DNA of 64,000 bases from Valencia hispanica (GCA_963556495.2 OY747712.1:26218235-26282234), one strand, 5' to 3'; positions 35,601 to 46,383 are shown, counted from the stretch's first letter. Made by a program: numbers and translations. The notes: generated by a model from the letters alone, not told the origin.

Positions 35601-37728
35601 AGAATGCTACAACATTCGCACATAAAGAAACTGTATAACGCTGAGCATAATGGGAGGAATTTTGCGGGAAGCTAAAATAGCCTAGGTGTAGTCTTAAATA
35701 GTGTCCAAACCAGATTCAGTGTTTATAAAATGTTTAGTCTGAGACTAAAAAACTGTTAACCCAAGTCTTTAGATGTGAGCTGATAATCTTTAAGAATCTT
35801 TTCTAAATCGTTTCAAAGTCTCTAGGTGTACAGAAAGCATAATGTGGTTTGTGGAATAATAATAATTAAAAAACAAGATATAAACGGTTTCTTCTCAGTT
35901 TGCCATGGCAGTTGGCGCGCATTACCGCCACCTTCTGGTTTAGAGTGTGTGTCACAATTACATTCTGCAATCTAATAAAAAAACAAGTTGGCTGTGTTGT
36001 TAGCTTTGCTTACACCAGTCTTAATTGATTTGTTAACGTTATTGACGTGTATTGTAAATATGTATTGTGGATCTGAAATAAATAGTTATTTAATATGGTA
36101 TAGCCAAGTGTGTATTTACATCCCTTCATACCACACTGTCTGTAATGAGGAGAGCCTCCAACAAAGAAAGGCTACACAAGCATAAAACTTTATCACAAAG
36201 ACTCCAAGTCTACTGGTCAGTAGAAGAAACTGAGAAGAAACCGTTTGTCTTTTTTTCTTCCACAAAACACATTATTAGCAATGTAAATGTCCTGTTGTTT
36301 CTCGCGTCTTGCCTTGGACAGTCGGAGTTTCCCTCCTGCCTCATTCATGCAAACATATGGGGGGCTGAAGCCCCGCCCCTCATGCGCTTGCACACACAAG
36401 CATCAAAACAGTATCACCTGAATGAAGCTGAAAAAAATGGCATTGTAAAAAAAGATTAGCATTGTAAAAAAAGATTAGCATTGTAACAAAAGATTAGCAT
36501 TGTAAAAAAAAATGAAAGTTTGAAAACTTGAGTTATTTGTTTCAATGCATATACATGAGTTTCATAGAAAAAAAACACTTTCAATACAAAAATGTTCACT
36601 AGATTTATTTCAGATTCAAAATTAATATTTTCAGTTACAATAATATTTTTCAATGCCAATATTTATTTTCAGTTTCATTTCAAGGTAATACTGTTCTGAT
36701 CCCATACTCCACACCCTCCTCAGAACAGAGGTTTGAAAAAACAAAATAATAAAAATTAAACAGCAGGGGGCAGCAAACATACATAAAATCATTACATCAA
36801 CATAAACAAAAGACAATTGTTGGTGCAAATTTGTATTTACAAATAGGATAGCTTCCGCATTTTCTCCATCTGGTGCCAAAGAGTGTTGAGTTGGATCTCA
36901 TTCCTGGAGCCTGCACTTAGTTTAATGAAATTCTGAAAACTCAAGCCATTCTGATATGGGTTGTTGGTGACCCCCAGTTGTACCCCCATTACAGAGGAAG
37001 ACACACCAGTGTTTTAGATGCTCTCCTCATGACTTAAAAATATAATTTCATTCAACATTAGCAACATAACTAGTTCAGAAATGTTTGGTTAGTTTTGAAA
37101 GTGTAAGTTAAAATAAACATTTGATGTAATGATGTTTAAAACCATGCTATCATACTGCATACTGCAAAATTCATCCTGCAAATTTATATTCATTTTAAAT
37201 TTCGTAGGATCTTTATATACAAATTATTTTTCTTTGTAATCAGATAATCACTTAAAAAGCTTCTAGGCTTTGACATTATCAAAACAAAAAAACCTAGTGC
37301 TATTTGTTAGTATAAAATCCTCTGTGGATAATGTGCTACAGTTTAACTCAAATCATATGTAACAGAAATGGCTATGTTTGGCACATGCATGATGGAGCAG
37401 ACATTAAATACTTAAACAGGCACTCATTAACCAGCTTGCTAACTAGGGTGTTTCCCCTTACTTATTATTGTAGGTGTACTGGCTGGGCCCCATTCTGGGA
37501 GGAATCTTGGCTGCAGCTCTCTATGAATACCTTTACTGTCCTGACCCTGAGGTAAAGAAGAGGCTGGAGCAAGTCTTTAAAAAAGATTTGACAGGGAAGT
37601 ACAAAGTGGTGGAAAGTGAGGAGACAGTCATAAAGCCAGGCTCCATCCATAACATCGATCTAGCAGAGAAAGTGGAGAAGAACGATCCCTTCCAGGAGAC
37701 GTCCGGAGAAGTTCTGTCCTCTGTATGA
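32592..37728 (+). CDS. aqp4: Aquaporin-4 (five coding exons)
   Basis: This is the water channel of glial end-feet and other basolateral membranes. Coding segments are 32592-32653, 33048-33465, 33546-33710, 34278-34358 and 37474-37728, all bounded by GT-AG. They total 981 bases, giving 326 residues against about 323 in mammals. NPA motifs lie at residues 108-110 and 224-226. The selectivity-filter residues Phe88, His212, Ala221 and Arg227 are all present, as is the Ser122 site in 'TRKLSLAK' that is a described phosphosite in mammals. Six membrane spans plus two half-helices are expected. The C-terminus ends in SSV, a class I PDZ ligand that anchors mammalian AQP4 to syntrophin. A start at 33082 would give a 294-residue form. 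Introns are 394, 80, 567 and 3115 bp. Confidence 0.96.
33048..33465 (+). CDS. aqp4: aqp4 exon 2 (internal start, spans 1-3, first NPA)
   Basis: The acceptor is TTGCCAG|G and the donor ATG|GTAACA. The first 12 codons ('[11 protein letters not shown]') precede the conserved internal start 'MVAFKGIW' at 33082, the equivalent of mammalian Met23. The exon encodes '[12 protein letters not shown]', '[17 protein letters not shown]' and '[13 protein letters not shown]' with the first NPA motif, and ends in phase 0 after 'GSLGVTM', just as in mammals. Confidence 0.97.
33546..33710 (+). CDS. aqp4: aqp4 exon 3 (55 codons)
   Basis: The exon starts at [16 protein letters not shown] after the acceptor TTTTCAAG and ends at '[10 protein letters not shown]' before GTAAGT. 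It is phase 0 at both ends and exactly 55 codons. It carries the filter His in 'MGHFF' and '[11 protein letters not shown]' of loop D. Confidence 0.97.
34278..34358 (+). CDS. aqp4: aqp4 exon 4 (27 codons, second NPA)
   Basis: The exon encodes '[18 protein letters not shown]' and ends 'NFENHW' before GTAAGA. It holds the second NPA motif and the filter Arg. The residue after Ile is Pro, where mammals have Asn, just before the conserved YTGAS. Confidence 0.97.
34457..36715. mobile_element. Foldback DNA transposon in aqp4 intron 4, no transposase
   Basis: The left arm (34457-34833) and right arm (36257-36715) are long inverted repeats. Their ends are ATGGGATCAGAACAG and the exact complement. 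A matching ACT lies on each side (34454-34456 and 36716-36718), a likely 3-bp target duplication. The arms share long blocks such as the complement of 'cccccatatgtttgcatgaa'. The 1.4-kb centre has no recognisable transposase, so it must have been moved in trans. The superfamily is uncertain. Confidence 0.85.
36441..36510. repeat. 19-bp tandem repeat in the right foldback arm
   Basis: The unit CATTGTAAAAAAAGATTAG occurs at 36441, 36460 and 36479 (one change), with a partial fourth unit at 36498. The left arm has a related but shorter series of 'caatgcc' units near 34620-34675, so the two arms have diverged in repeat number. Confidence 0.85.
37474..37728 (+). CDS. aqp4: aqp4 exon 5 (last span and C-terminal tail)
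   Basis: After the acceptor ATTGTAG the exon encodes '[20 protein letters not shown]', then a charged cytoplasmic tail with '[15 protein letters not shown]', ending 'SGEVLSSV'. The last three residues form the PDZ ligand. The stop is TGA at 37726-37728. Confidence 0.97.
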   Translation: MYWLGPILGGILAAALYEYLYCPDPEVKKRLEQVFKKDLTGKYKVVESEETVIKPGSIHNIDLAEKVEKNDPFQETSGEVLSSV

Positions 37729-37764
37729 CTATCACGTGCACTGGAAATGGAGACAAATTTGTAA
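37726..37764 (+). promoter_or_regulatory. aqp4: Candidate stop-codon readthrough context (UGA CUA) of aqp4
   Basis: The stop codon TGA is followed by CTA, the motif that drives programmed readthrough in mammalian AQP4 and a few other genes. Reading on in frame adds the residue inserted at TGA plus 11 codons ('LSRALEMETNL') before TAA at 37762-37764. In mammals the extended form (AQP4ex) buries the PDZ ligand and sits at perivascular membranes. The fish extension is shorter and its sequence is not obviously conserved. Confidence 0.7.
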
Positions 37765-38551
37765 AGAAGAATATCAATCAAACTTTTGGGTTAGCCATCT
37801 TGTCCCCCTGCAAAGCAGAATACAATTTCTGTCAGAGTCACAACAAGGCTATATTACTTTCACTGTCATAATGTTAATGCATTAGAGCTAAATCCTCCAA
37901 ATATCTGCAGTCGATTCAATACTCTTCCGCACAAACCTTCTGAATCATTGTTTCGGCACACAATGCAGCCTGTTAAACTGACAGCCAAATTGTGGTAGAA
38001 AAATATGTGCTCGGGAGGTCAGCCAATTACGTGGGGTCATCCCATATTGGAGGAGTGAGGAAGAATATGCAGCCTTGTTATTTTTGGATTAGTGTCACAT
38101 TTGTTCTCCCTTCTGTATGTGTAATAAAATGCAAGATTGTCCTTGTGATCATTAAGCACATTACAGATCTGATGCAATGTAAGACAGCTCTGACAAGCTG
38201 CATGGGCAGAGCTGTATTACAGAACTCTCCATTTTCAGTGCATTAATCGGGGAAACTGGCAAATTGTTGTGCTTTCTTCAAGTTCATCTCCACTTGACTG
38301 TCTACTAATGTACAGCTGTTTCCTGTTTTCTTTTCAGTGCAATTGTTGATGTTTTCTTTGTAGATTAGATCTATGTTTTTGTACCCCTCAAAACCTCATC
38401 CCACCCTATATATACAGTACTGTGCGAAGGATTTAGGCAGGAATGAAAATAATGCTGTAAACAAAGAATGCTTTAGAAAATTTTAATAATTTATTTTTTA
38501 TCAATTTACAAAATTAAAAGTGAGCAAACAAAAGAAAAATCAAAATCAAAT

Positions 38552-38553
<2 letters not shown>
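37765..38553 (+). other. Probable aqp4 3' untranslated region and downstream DNA
   Basis: No coding features. The first part is expected to be the aqp4 3' untranslated region, but its end cannot be fixed by sequence alone. Confidence 0.5.
38123..38128 (+). terminator. aqp4: Candidate aqp4 polyadenylation signal AATAAA
   Basis: The canonical hexamer lies about 395 bp after the stop codon, followed by GT-rich sequence ('gattgtccttgtgatc'). Other signals further downstream are possible. Confidence 0.45.

Positions 38554-38634
<81 letters not shown>
38554..38634. repeat. (AT)n microsatellite, left of a Tc1 insertion
   Basis: An uninterrupted AT repeat of about 80 bp. Together with 40124-40174 it looks like one tract split by the transposon between them. 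Confidence 0.95.
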
Positions 38635-38635
<1 letters not shown>

Positions 38636-38638
<3 letters not shown>

Positions 38639-40121
38639 CTCAGCAAAAAAGGAAACGTCCTCTGACTTTCAACTGTTTTTACTTTCAGTAAACTTAATGT
38701 GTGTAAATATTTGTATGAACACTAAAAGAGTCAACACCATAAGACATAAACTAAAAATGTTTCACAGACATGTGACTAACAGAAATAGAATAATGTGTCC
38801 TTGAATGAAGGGAGGCTCAAAATCAAAAGTACCAGTCAGTAACTGGTGTGGCCACCAGCTACTTGAAGTACTGCAGTGCATCTCCTCCTCATGGACTGGA
38901 CCAGACTTGTCAGTTCTTGCTGTGAGATGTTACCCCACTCTGCCAACAAGGCACTTGCAAGTTCCTGGACATTTCTGGGGGGAATGGCCCTAGCCCTCAC
39001 CCTGCGGTCCAACAGGTCCTAGACGTGCTCAATGGGATTGAGATCCGGGCTCTTCGCTGGCCATGGCAGAACACTGACATTGCTGTCATGCAGAAACTCA
39101 CGCACAGAACGACCAGTATGGCTGGTGGCATTGTCATGCTGGAGGATCATGTCCGGATGAGCATGCATAAAGGGTACCACATGAGGGAGGAGGATGTCTT
39201 CCCTGTACCGCAAGGCATTGAGATTGCCTGCAATGACAACAAGCTCAGTCCGATGGTGATGTGATATACCGCCCCAGACCATGACGGACCCCCCACCTCC
39301 AAATCGATCCCGCTCCAGGGTACAGGCTTCGGTGTAACGCTTATTCCGTCGAGGATAAACACGACTCCGTCTATCACCCCTGGTGAGACAAAATCGTGAC
39401 TCATCAGTGAAGAGCACTTTTTGCCACTCCTGTCTGGTCCAGCGAAGGTGGGTTTGTGCCCATAGGCGGCGTTGTTGCTGGTGAGGTCTGGTAAGGACCT
39501 GACTTACAACAGGCCTACAAGCCCTCAGTCCAGCCTCTCTCAGCCTATTGCGGACAGTCTGAGCACTGATGGAGGGATTGTGTGTTCCTGGTGTGACTCG
39601 GGCAGTTGTTGTGGCCATCCTGTACCTGTCACGCAGGTGTGATATTCGGATGTACCGATCCTGTGCAGATATTGTTACACGTGGTCTTCCACTGCGAGGA
39701 TGATCAGCTGTCCTTCCTGTCTCCCTGTAGCACTGTCTTAGGCGTCTCACAGTGCGGACATGGCAATTTACTCCCCTAGCCACATCAGCAGTCCTCATGC
39801 CTCCCTGCAGCATGCCTAATGCATGTTCACGCAGATGAGCAGGGACCCTGGGCATCTTTCTTTGGGTGTCTTTCACAGTCAGTAGACAAGTCTCTTTAGT
39901 GTCCTGCGTTTTTAGAACTGTGACCTTAAAGGCCTACTTACTGTAAGCTTAACAACTTAACACAAGTGCATGTTAATTAATTGATTATGGTTAATTGAAC
40001 ATGCATGGAAAACATTGCTTAAACCCTTTACAATGAAGATCTGTAAAGTTATTTGGATTTCTACAACATTATTGTTGAAATACACAGTCTTGAAAAAGGG
40101 ATGTTTCTTTTTTTGCTGAGT

Positions 40122-40124
<3 letters not shown>
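38636..40124 (-). mobile_element. Tc1-like transposon, nearly intact, in an (AT)n tract
   Basis: The left end AACTCAGCAAAAAAGGAAAC (38637) is mirrored by the right end near 40100-40122 ('ttctttttttgctgagtt'). AT repeats flank both sides, fitting the TA target preference of Tc1 elements. The element is about 1.49 kb and carries one transposase gene on the minus strand. Confidence 0.92.
38836..39876 (-). pseudogene. Tc1-like transposase with a single in-frame stop
   Basis: The minus-strand frame runs from ATG at 39876 to TGA at 38836-38838: 346 codons, interrupted only by TAG after 'NPIEHV' (39019-39021), where a Trp codon is usual. Residues 10-120 hold the paired helix-turn-helix DNA-binding region ('GMLQGGMRTADVARGV', 'TVRRLRQCYRETGRT'). 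The catalytic residues are Asp158 ('FTDESRF'), Asp248 ('QHDNATSHTG') and Glu283 ('SPDLNPIEH'). The 34 residues between the last two match the DD34E class. The tail ends 'AVLQVAGGHTSY'. This is the best-preserved transposase in the window. Confidence 0.93.

Positions 40125-40174
<50 letters not shown>
40124..40174. repeat. (AT)n microsatellite, right of the Tc1 insertion
   Basis: An AT repeat of about 50 bp that begins directly at the transposon end. Confidence 0.95.
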
Positions 40175-40178
<4 letters not shown>

Positions 40179-40229
40179 TTGTGCTTTATAAAGAATAATG
40201 GTACAGGGTACTAGCTTGTGTGGACTTTT

Positions 40230-40259
40230 TTAATTAATTAATTAATTAATTAATTAATA
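40230..40259. repeat. (TTAA)n short tandem repeat
   Basis: About seven TTAA units in a row. It has no coding content. Confidence 0.9.
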
Positions 40260-41860
40260 TTGCCATAAATTAAATGGTGTTTTAAAAGAGGTGTCACACT
40301 TTCCAATTTAGGCCTGATCAGTCAAATTACTTTAGATGATCAAATGCGGTTCATACTCCTAAATATTACCTCATCCAAAAGTTGTTTGTTGTTGGCAGAG
40401 AGGATGTGTCTAGTTTTTCATGGGTGCAGCCCAAATCCTCAACTCTGCTGCTAAACTCACAAATGCATTTGACCAAATATGGTACCATTTAATGGGAAAG
40501 AGATTGGTGTAATTTTAACATTGAAATTAACAAGTAATATTCAACCAAACACAAGTTTCATCACATTTTCTTCCAGGTTTGTATATTCCCTAGCAGTAGG
40601 TACTAGGCAAACAGAAAAATGCTTTTGAGCCCAGTGATGGATTGTACCCTTCATTCCTTGATTATCCTTCCCCATTGTCAGATAAATGTCCACTTTGTGT
40701 GCTCCTCGGTGTTGCCCTGCTGAGAATAGTTCCATTTAATCTCATTCGATCAAAAGATGGCGGAGGAAATGATACTACTCTGTGATGGGAAATAGAGGTT
40801 ATCTGTTATATGTCTACACTTAATTTCCTTTGCTAAAAGTGGAGGTGCTCTTGAATTTCTCCCTCTCTCTCTCTTGGAGGACCCTGCTGCAAGCTGTCTA
40901 CATGGCGCAACTATATTACATTCGCCAGCCGAGAATAGCAGTATAATTTTGACGTTAAATCAAAATTGTTTTTTTATTCCCTCATGAATCAGTTCCTTCC
41001 TCACTGCTTCAGTGCAGTCGGTGTCTGTGGTACTATAGCCTCACCTACTGGCCAAGTGGATGCATTGCCTGAAGAGCTGTGACTTAATTTTGTCCAGGTG
41101 GGGGCAGCCATGAGCCTTGAATGAGCAGGTTGCATTTCAGAGTTGGGTAGACAAATGTTGGTTTTATTCATTAGTCTTAGCCATATTTTGTTTGATATTT
41201 GTCCAGAGCATTAATTCACAACTACACAGGAGGATTAAGTGCTGCATTCCAACTCAGAACCCAGCAGTCAAATAGGAGAATAAGCAAGTTAATCATGTGA
41301 AGCACTATTTTTGGTCAGCCTTCATGTTACTGGCAGTTGTTCAGTTTTTGAAAAGTGGTTTAGAAAGTGGATGGGTGCATATTTTTAATAGAAATGCCTG
41401 AACAAAATTGTGTCCTCAGTATGTTTCTGTCCTTCAAAATAAAATGTGTACTACTTGCATAAAAAGTGTTGCTGCAGCATCATCCTCTACTTGCATTACA
41501 AGCTGCCTATCAGGATTTAGGAGGATGGAGTGCAAAAATGCCAAATATGTACTAAATATACCTTCTGTTTGCAATCCAGACTAAAAACTTTTGGAAATTT
41601 AAACTGTGTTCACCCCCTGTGTAAAGAAGAGAATTGTGGGTAGTGGCAATCAAATCGGAAGACCACATCAGATAAATGTACTCAGATGCTGAGAGACTTT
41701 CAAGGAGTTTCTTCAGACAGTGCAAATGGGAAAATCTAATACAATATGACAAAAATAATAGATAGATAGTTTTTAGCTGTGTTTGTAACCTGTTTGAATG
41801 GTTTATCAGCAAAATGTTTAACAGAACACTGGCACAATTATTTTAAAACCCAAAAGAAGA
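40260..41860. other. Unassigned DNA
   Basis: No gene or clear repeat was seen. Base composition is less AT-rich near 40850-41120. The short tandem GATA at 41760 is trivial. Confidence 0.45.
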
Positions 41861-43024
41861 TAGTGTCTTGCAAAATTGTTCTTAAACACTACTTTTCCAC
41901 ATTTCTTCACTTTACAACCGCAAACTACAATGTACAATGTGTGTCAGATCAACACATAATAATGTATAAATATGAAGGAGGAAGATCAACACTATGCAAA
42001 AAAGCAAAGTGTGGTATGCTTTTGCATTCAGACACCTAAAATAATACATTTTACTGAAATTCCAGCTCTAAGTCTGGTCTAAGTCTCTCCCAAATTTGCC
42101 CATCTAGAGACATCCATCCATCCATTTTCTGAACCCGTCCATCCTAATGCAGGGTTGCAGGGGGGCTGGTGCCTATCTCCAGCTTCATCCAAGAAAAGTA
42201 CCTTCACAGCATGATCCTGATACCACCATAATTCTCTGCTGAGATGGCTTGTTCAGGGGGATATGCAGTGTTCGCAATCCATCCCAGAAAGTTTCATTCT
42301 GGCCTAGACTGACCAGAGAACCTTCTTCCATTTGTTAGCTGGGTGGTGGCTTGTGGCTAGATTGTGGCTACAAACATGACATTTTATATATCTTTCTTCC
42401 TTCTTGTCAGTTTTCCATACATTTCAGATTTGTAGAGCACATAACCTACATTTGTTATGGCAACTGGTTTTCCCTATGTGGGTCTCTGCAGCTCCTCCAT
42501 ATTTACCAAAGGTCACATGGGTTCTTCTCTGATGCTCTTATTACCCAGTCTGTCAATTTCTTTGATTTATTTATCAAAAAGAACACTGTGGGATGTTCAA
42601 AGTGTGGGATATTGTTTTGTAATCTAACCCTCCTTTATGCTTCTGCACAACTTCATCACTAACTGGTCTGGTTTGTTCTTTGGTTTTGATGATGGTTCAC
42701 TAATGTTCCCTAACAACTGTCTGAGGCCTTCACTGAACAACTATGTTTATACTGAGAAGTATGCATACTGGAATAATTATATGACTTCTAAAGGCAATTG
42801 TTGGACAGGATTTTATTAAGGAATAACGGAATAAAGAAGTAGAATATGTTTCACATTTTCTATTATTTGAAAAACTATCTATTTTCTGTTGCACACAAAC
42901 TTATGCACTAGCTTGTCTTGGTCTATCACATAAAATCTTAGTAAAATACACTAAAGTCTATGGTTGTAATTTGAAAAAAAAAAGATGAAACACTTCAAAT
43001 GTTATGAGTTCTTTTGCAGGGCAC
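41861..43024 (-). mobile_element. Tc1-like DNA transposon, decayed, minus orientation
   Basis: The left end 'tagtgtcttgcaaaa' near 41861 and the right end 'ttcttttgcagggcac' near 43024 form imperfect inverted ends. Reading the minus strand recovers Tc1 transposase segments, including the region that normally reads as the antisense of 'gtgggatgttcaaagt'. A SINE fragment interrupts it at 42113-42190. No frame longer than about 100 codons remains. Confidence 0.72.
42113..42190 (-). mobile_element. Short SINE 3' fragment inside a Tc1-like copy
   Basis: Three ATCC units, 'ccattttctgaacccgtcca' and 'gggctggtgcctatctcca' match the 3' end of the window's tRNA-like SINE. Only about 80 bp is present. 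Confidence 0.75.
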
Positions 43025-44845
43025 AAAATTTACTGATGCCATAAATGCACACCTTTTGCTAATCTCTTTTAGAGCATGCAGATTTATGGGAGATGAAAAC
43101 CCCAATTTTCAACCCACAACTGAAGGGGGAAAAAAGATAAAACACACACCTTAAAGATCATTAGCAATTAATATTTGGGGATTCGTGGAGAAAAACAGCG
43201 TTAAACACTTGTTTAATAATTCATACTATAAACAAGAAAGTCTCCCACTTCCTTAATAATTTAGACGTAAGCTAATGTTGATTTATTCAGGAAGGTCTCT
43301 GCCACCAGCGCAGCCTGGAGAGCCCAAATTTGAATTAAAGTAGGACAGTAGCAGGCGAGTCTGTAATAACATTTGTATAATTTTATTATTGCTCTGGGCT
43401 CAGTTCATTTCCTCCTCCAGTAGCTGCGTGAAATTGTTTGATTCTTGAAACTGCCTTGAGTCTGCGGCTCAGGGGTTGGAGGGTGGTACAGGAACAGGAA
43501 GGCATGCGACACTCTCTCCGTCTGATGCTGTCAGACACATAAACACACACACACGCACACAGGACTCCACGTGCACACACTCATGCCGCGAGAGCAGGAG
43601 ATAAATAACTTTGTTATTCTGAGTTTTGTAATACTATTACACTGGCTCACTTAATAACTTGAGCTGTCTTGAGAAAATGATTGATATTTTCACTTTGTCA
43701 TTTATGATAAATATTATACTGCCTCTAGTTGAGAAAACTAGGCAGAGGAGTAACTGATTCATTGTGTTACATTGTTAAAATATGAGTTAGTATTTTTATC
43801 CATTTTCAGTGGAAAGGTTGAAAAAAATCAAAGAATCGAGTCAGATGGTAAATAAGTTGTTCTGATGACCCTACAGCAGTTTTGGTGTCTTTTTACACAG
43901 ATACGCACATGCACACACACACATACACACAAATTATTTCACTTCCATCATAAAAAATTATTAAACACCGTAACCATTTTTTGTCTGTGAATGGGGGGGT
44001 TATCAAGTTATCAAGTCCTATCATGTGATTTCCAGTTTGTGGTGTACCATATTGTGATTATGCTCTCCAATGATTGGACTATCATTTCCAAAATTCTCAT
44101 TTCCAAAACTCTGATTACTCCGGCACAAACAATCAAGTTTGGGAAGTATTAGCTTGCGCAACACACACCTGAGACCCCGGCGGTTTTGAGTCGCAGAGGG
44201 AGGGTGGAGAAGTTCTGATTGGTTTCCTCGAGGCTCTGCTTCTAACTTCCCACCCGCACACATTCCTTCACTTCTCCTCATCCTCCCCCCTTCAATTCCT
44301 TTATGCAGAGCAGCCCAAACTGCAGTTTGATGAAACACATTTGTTTGACTTAACTCTTGCCTCGCCATCACGGCTAAATCTCAAAGGCCTGTCGGTGTAA
44401 TGTGGCCCAAAAGCAATTGGGTTAATGAGAGGATATATGTACAAGTGTGGGACTTGACCTGAGGAGCTGTTTTCCATTTGGGTTTGGTCTGCTCATGTTA
44501 TTAGGGAAACCTTTATTATTGTTGCCCTCTAGTGGGAACCATATAATAGGATTACATTTTATTAGAGCCTCCAAGCATTACCCAAGCACCCCCACCAACC
44601 CACCTCCTCTTGTCTCTACTCCCCTCGTAGAAGTGTCACTGACTCCTTTGTCCACTGTGGGTGGGATGGTTCCATTTGGGCTGAAACAGAACCAACAAGT
44701 GTGGGGTAAAAAGGTTTACAACAGAAATTTGACTTTTTAAGAAATGTCTTTGATGTCCAAGTTAAGTCTTTAACTTTGGTATAATAGCACAGTGAAACAA
44801 TTGTAGAAGCTCAAAAACTTTATGTGCAATACAGTAATAGTATGA
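43025..44845. other. Unassigned DNA, possibly regulatory
   Basis: No coding feature is supported. The part from about 43380 to 44380 is less AT-rich than the surroundings and carries no repeat I recognise, so it could contain conserved non-coding sequence. Short CA-rich runs lie at 43540-43580 and 43905-43932. Confidence 0.4.
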
Positions 44846-44849
44846 AAGA

Positions 44850-46090
44850 CTTGCAAAAGTACTTGCAAAAGTATTCATGCCACTTGAATTATTTCACATT
44901 TTGTGACCTTACAGTGACAAACTTCAGTGTGTTTTATTGGGATCTTATGTGATAGTTCGATATAAAGTAGTGTATAATTGTGAAGTGGAAAAGAAAATGA
45001 TACATGGTTTTTAAAATAATTTAAGTTATTTGTGTTCATTCCGTTTTACACTTTTCCCCTAATTAAAATCCAGTGCAACCAGCTAGTATCAGAAGTCACA
45101 GACTGAATGAACAAAAAGCATCATAACAACAACAAAACAAACAGGCACGGGTAAAGTTTAAAGTAGAGTTAGGCTATAAAACATTATCCCAAGCTTTGAA
45201 CATCTCACAGAGCTCCGTTTATTCCATCATTCTAAAATGGAACGAGAATGACAGAACTCCAAAAGTACCAATATGTTTGCATTTACCTTATATAACAGGT
45301 CAGGCAAGGAGAACATTAATCACCCTAGAAGCCCATAATAACTCTTTGGCAGAGATCTAGTGATCAGGTGGAAGAATCTGTAAATAGGAAAAACCATTAC
45401 AACACCTGGGTTTTAAAGTTTGCCACAAACCAAATAGAGAACCCAGCAAACATGTGAAAGATGCCCTGGTCAGATCAGACCAAAACTGAACTGTTTGGCA
45501 TGTAAAATGCTTTGTGTGGCAGAAAACTAGCTCTCCACATCTTGTTTGGTACATGATAATCACTTTGAAACATGGTGATGGCAGCATTGTGCTGTGGGTA
45601 TGCTTTTCTACAGCGGGAAGAGTGAATGTGCTGGTTTGAGGTAATCACAGGGCATCCTGGAAGAAAATCAATTAGGAGGCTGCAGAAGACTTCAGACTGA
45701 GAAGGAATGGCAGGACAACTCGAAGCATTCAGCTTGAGCTAAAATGGAATGTCATAGATGAAAGAATTTCCACATGTTAGAATGGCTCAGTGAATACCCA
45801 GGCCACAATACAACTAAGAATCTGAAGCAAGACCTTTCAAAATGTATCCAATCTTTTAACTTCCATCCAGTCTGACTAGCTTGCAGTAGCTGCAGCTGTA
45901 ATTGCATCAAAAGGTGGTTCTGCAAAGTATTGACTCAGAGGTGCTGATTATATAAGACACACTTTGCAGATTTCTATTGGTAAAATAACTTTGAAAACAT
46001 GCATCATGTTCCTTCTACTTCATAATCATGCATTAATTTAGGGAGGTCTATAACATAAAGTATATTGAAGTTTATGGCTGTAGCTTTTGA
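44850..46090 (+). mobile_element. Tc1-like DNA transposon, decayed
   Basis: The left end is near 44850 ('cttgcaaaagtattcatgcc', 'aaacttcagtgtgttttatt') and the right end runs to about 46090 ('attgaagtttatggctgtag'). Between them are plus-strand transposase scraps: 'ggtcagatcagaccaaaact', 'tggcatgtaaaatgctttgt', 'ggtgatggcagcattgtgct' and a C-terminal piece near 45840-45930. Stops are frequent. It is the same family as the copies at 1.0 and 19.8 kb. Confidence 0.8.
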
Positions 46091-46383
46091 AAAAAGCTCA
46101 TGATATGAATACTATAAGTAACTGTATATACAAGCAAACTTACAGGCCAGAGTTTCCAGAATGAAGACAAACAATTCTGGCCTAAAACTGTGCAAGCCTG
46201 GAGGGCAGTGTGAGTCAGGAGCTGGAACAGCTTCAGCACTTTCCCTTTATCCATCCCACTCCCTTACATAACCACAGGCCATTAGAGGGGTGTGGTGAGT
46301 GTAGAGCAGCAGTTACTAACAGGGTCTGAGGCGAAACCAACAACTCTACCTTACAGACTTTAAACACAAATGGTTACACGTTG
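46091..46383. other. Short unassigned spacer
   Basis: No feature seen between the Tc1-like copy and the CACTA-like element. Confidence 0.5.

Noticed and set aside
34579..36459. Two similar peptides on opposite strands in aqp4 intron 4 (ending in a shared 'HANIWGAE' block)
   Set aside because: They mirror each other because the DNA is the two arms of a foldback element; no conserved protein is implied.
34451..36720. An 8-bp target duplication for the foldback element, which would suggest a hAT origin
   Set aside because: The eight flanking bases do not match. Only ACT immediately outside the ATGGG ends is identical on both sides.
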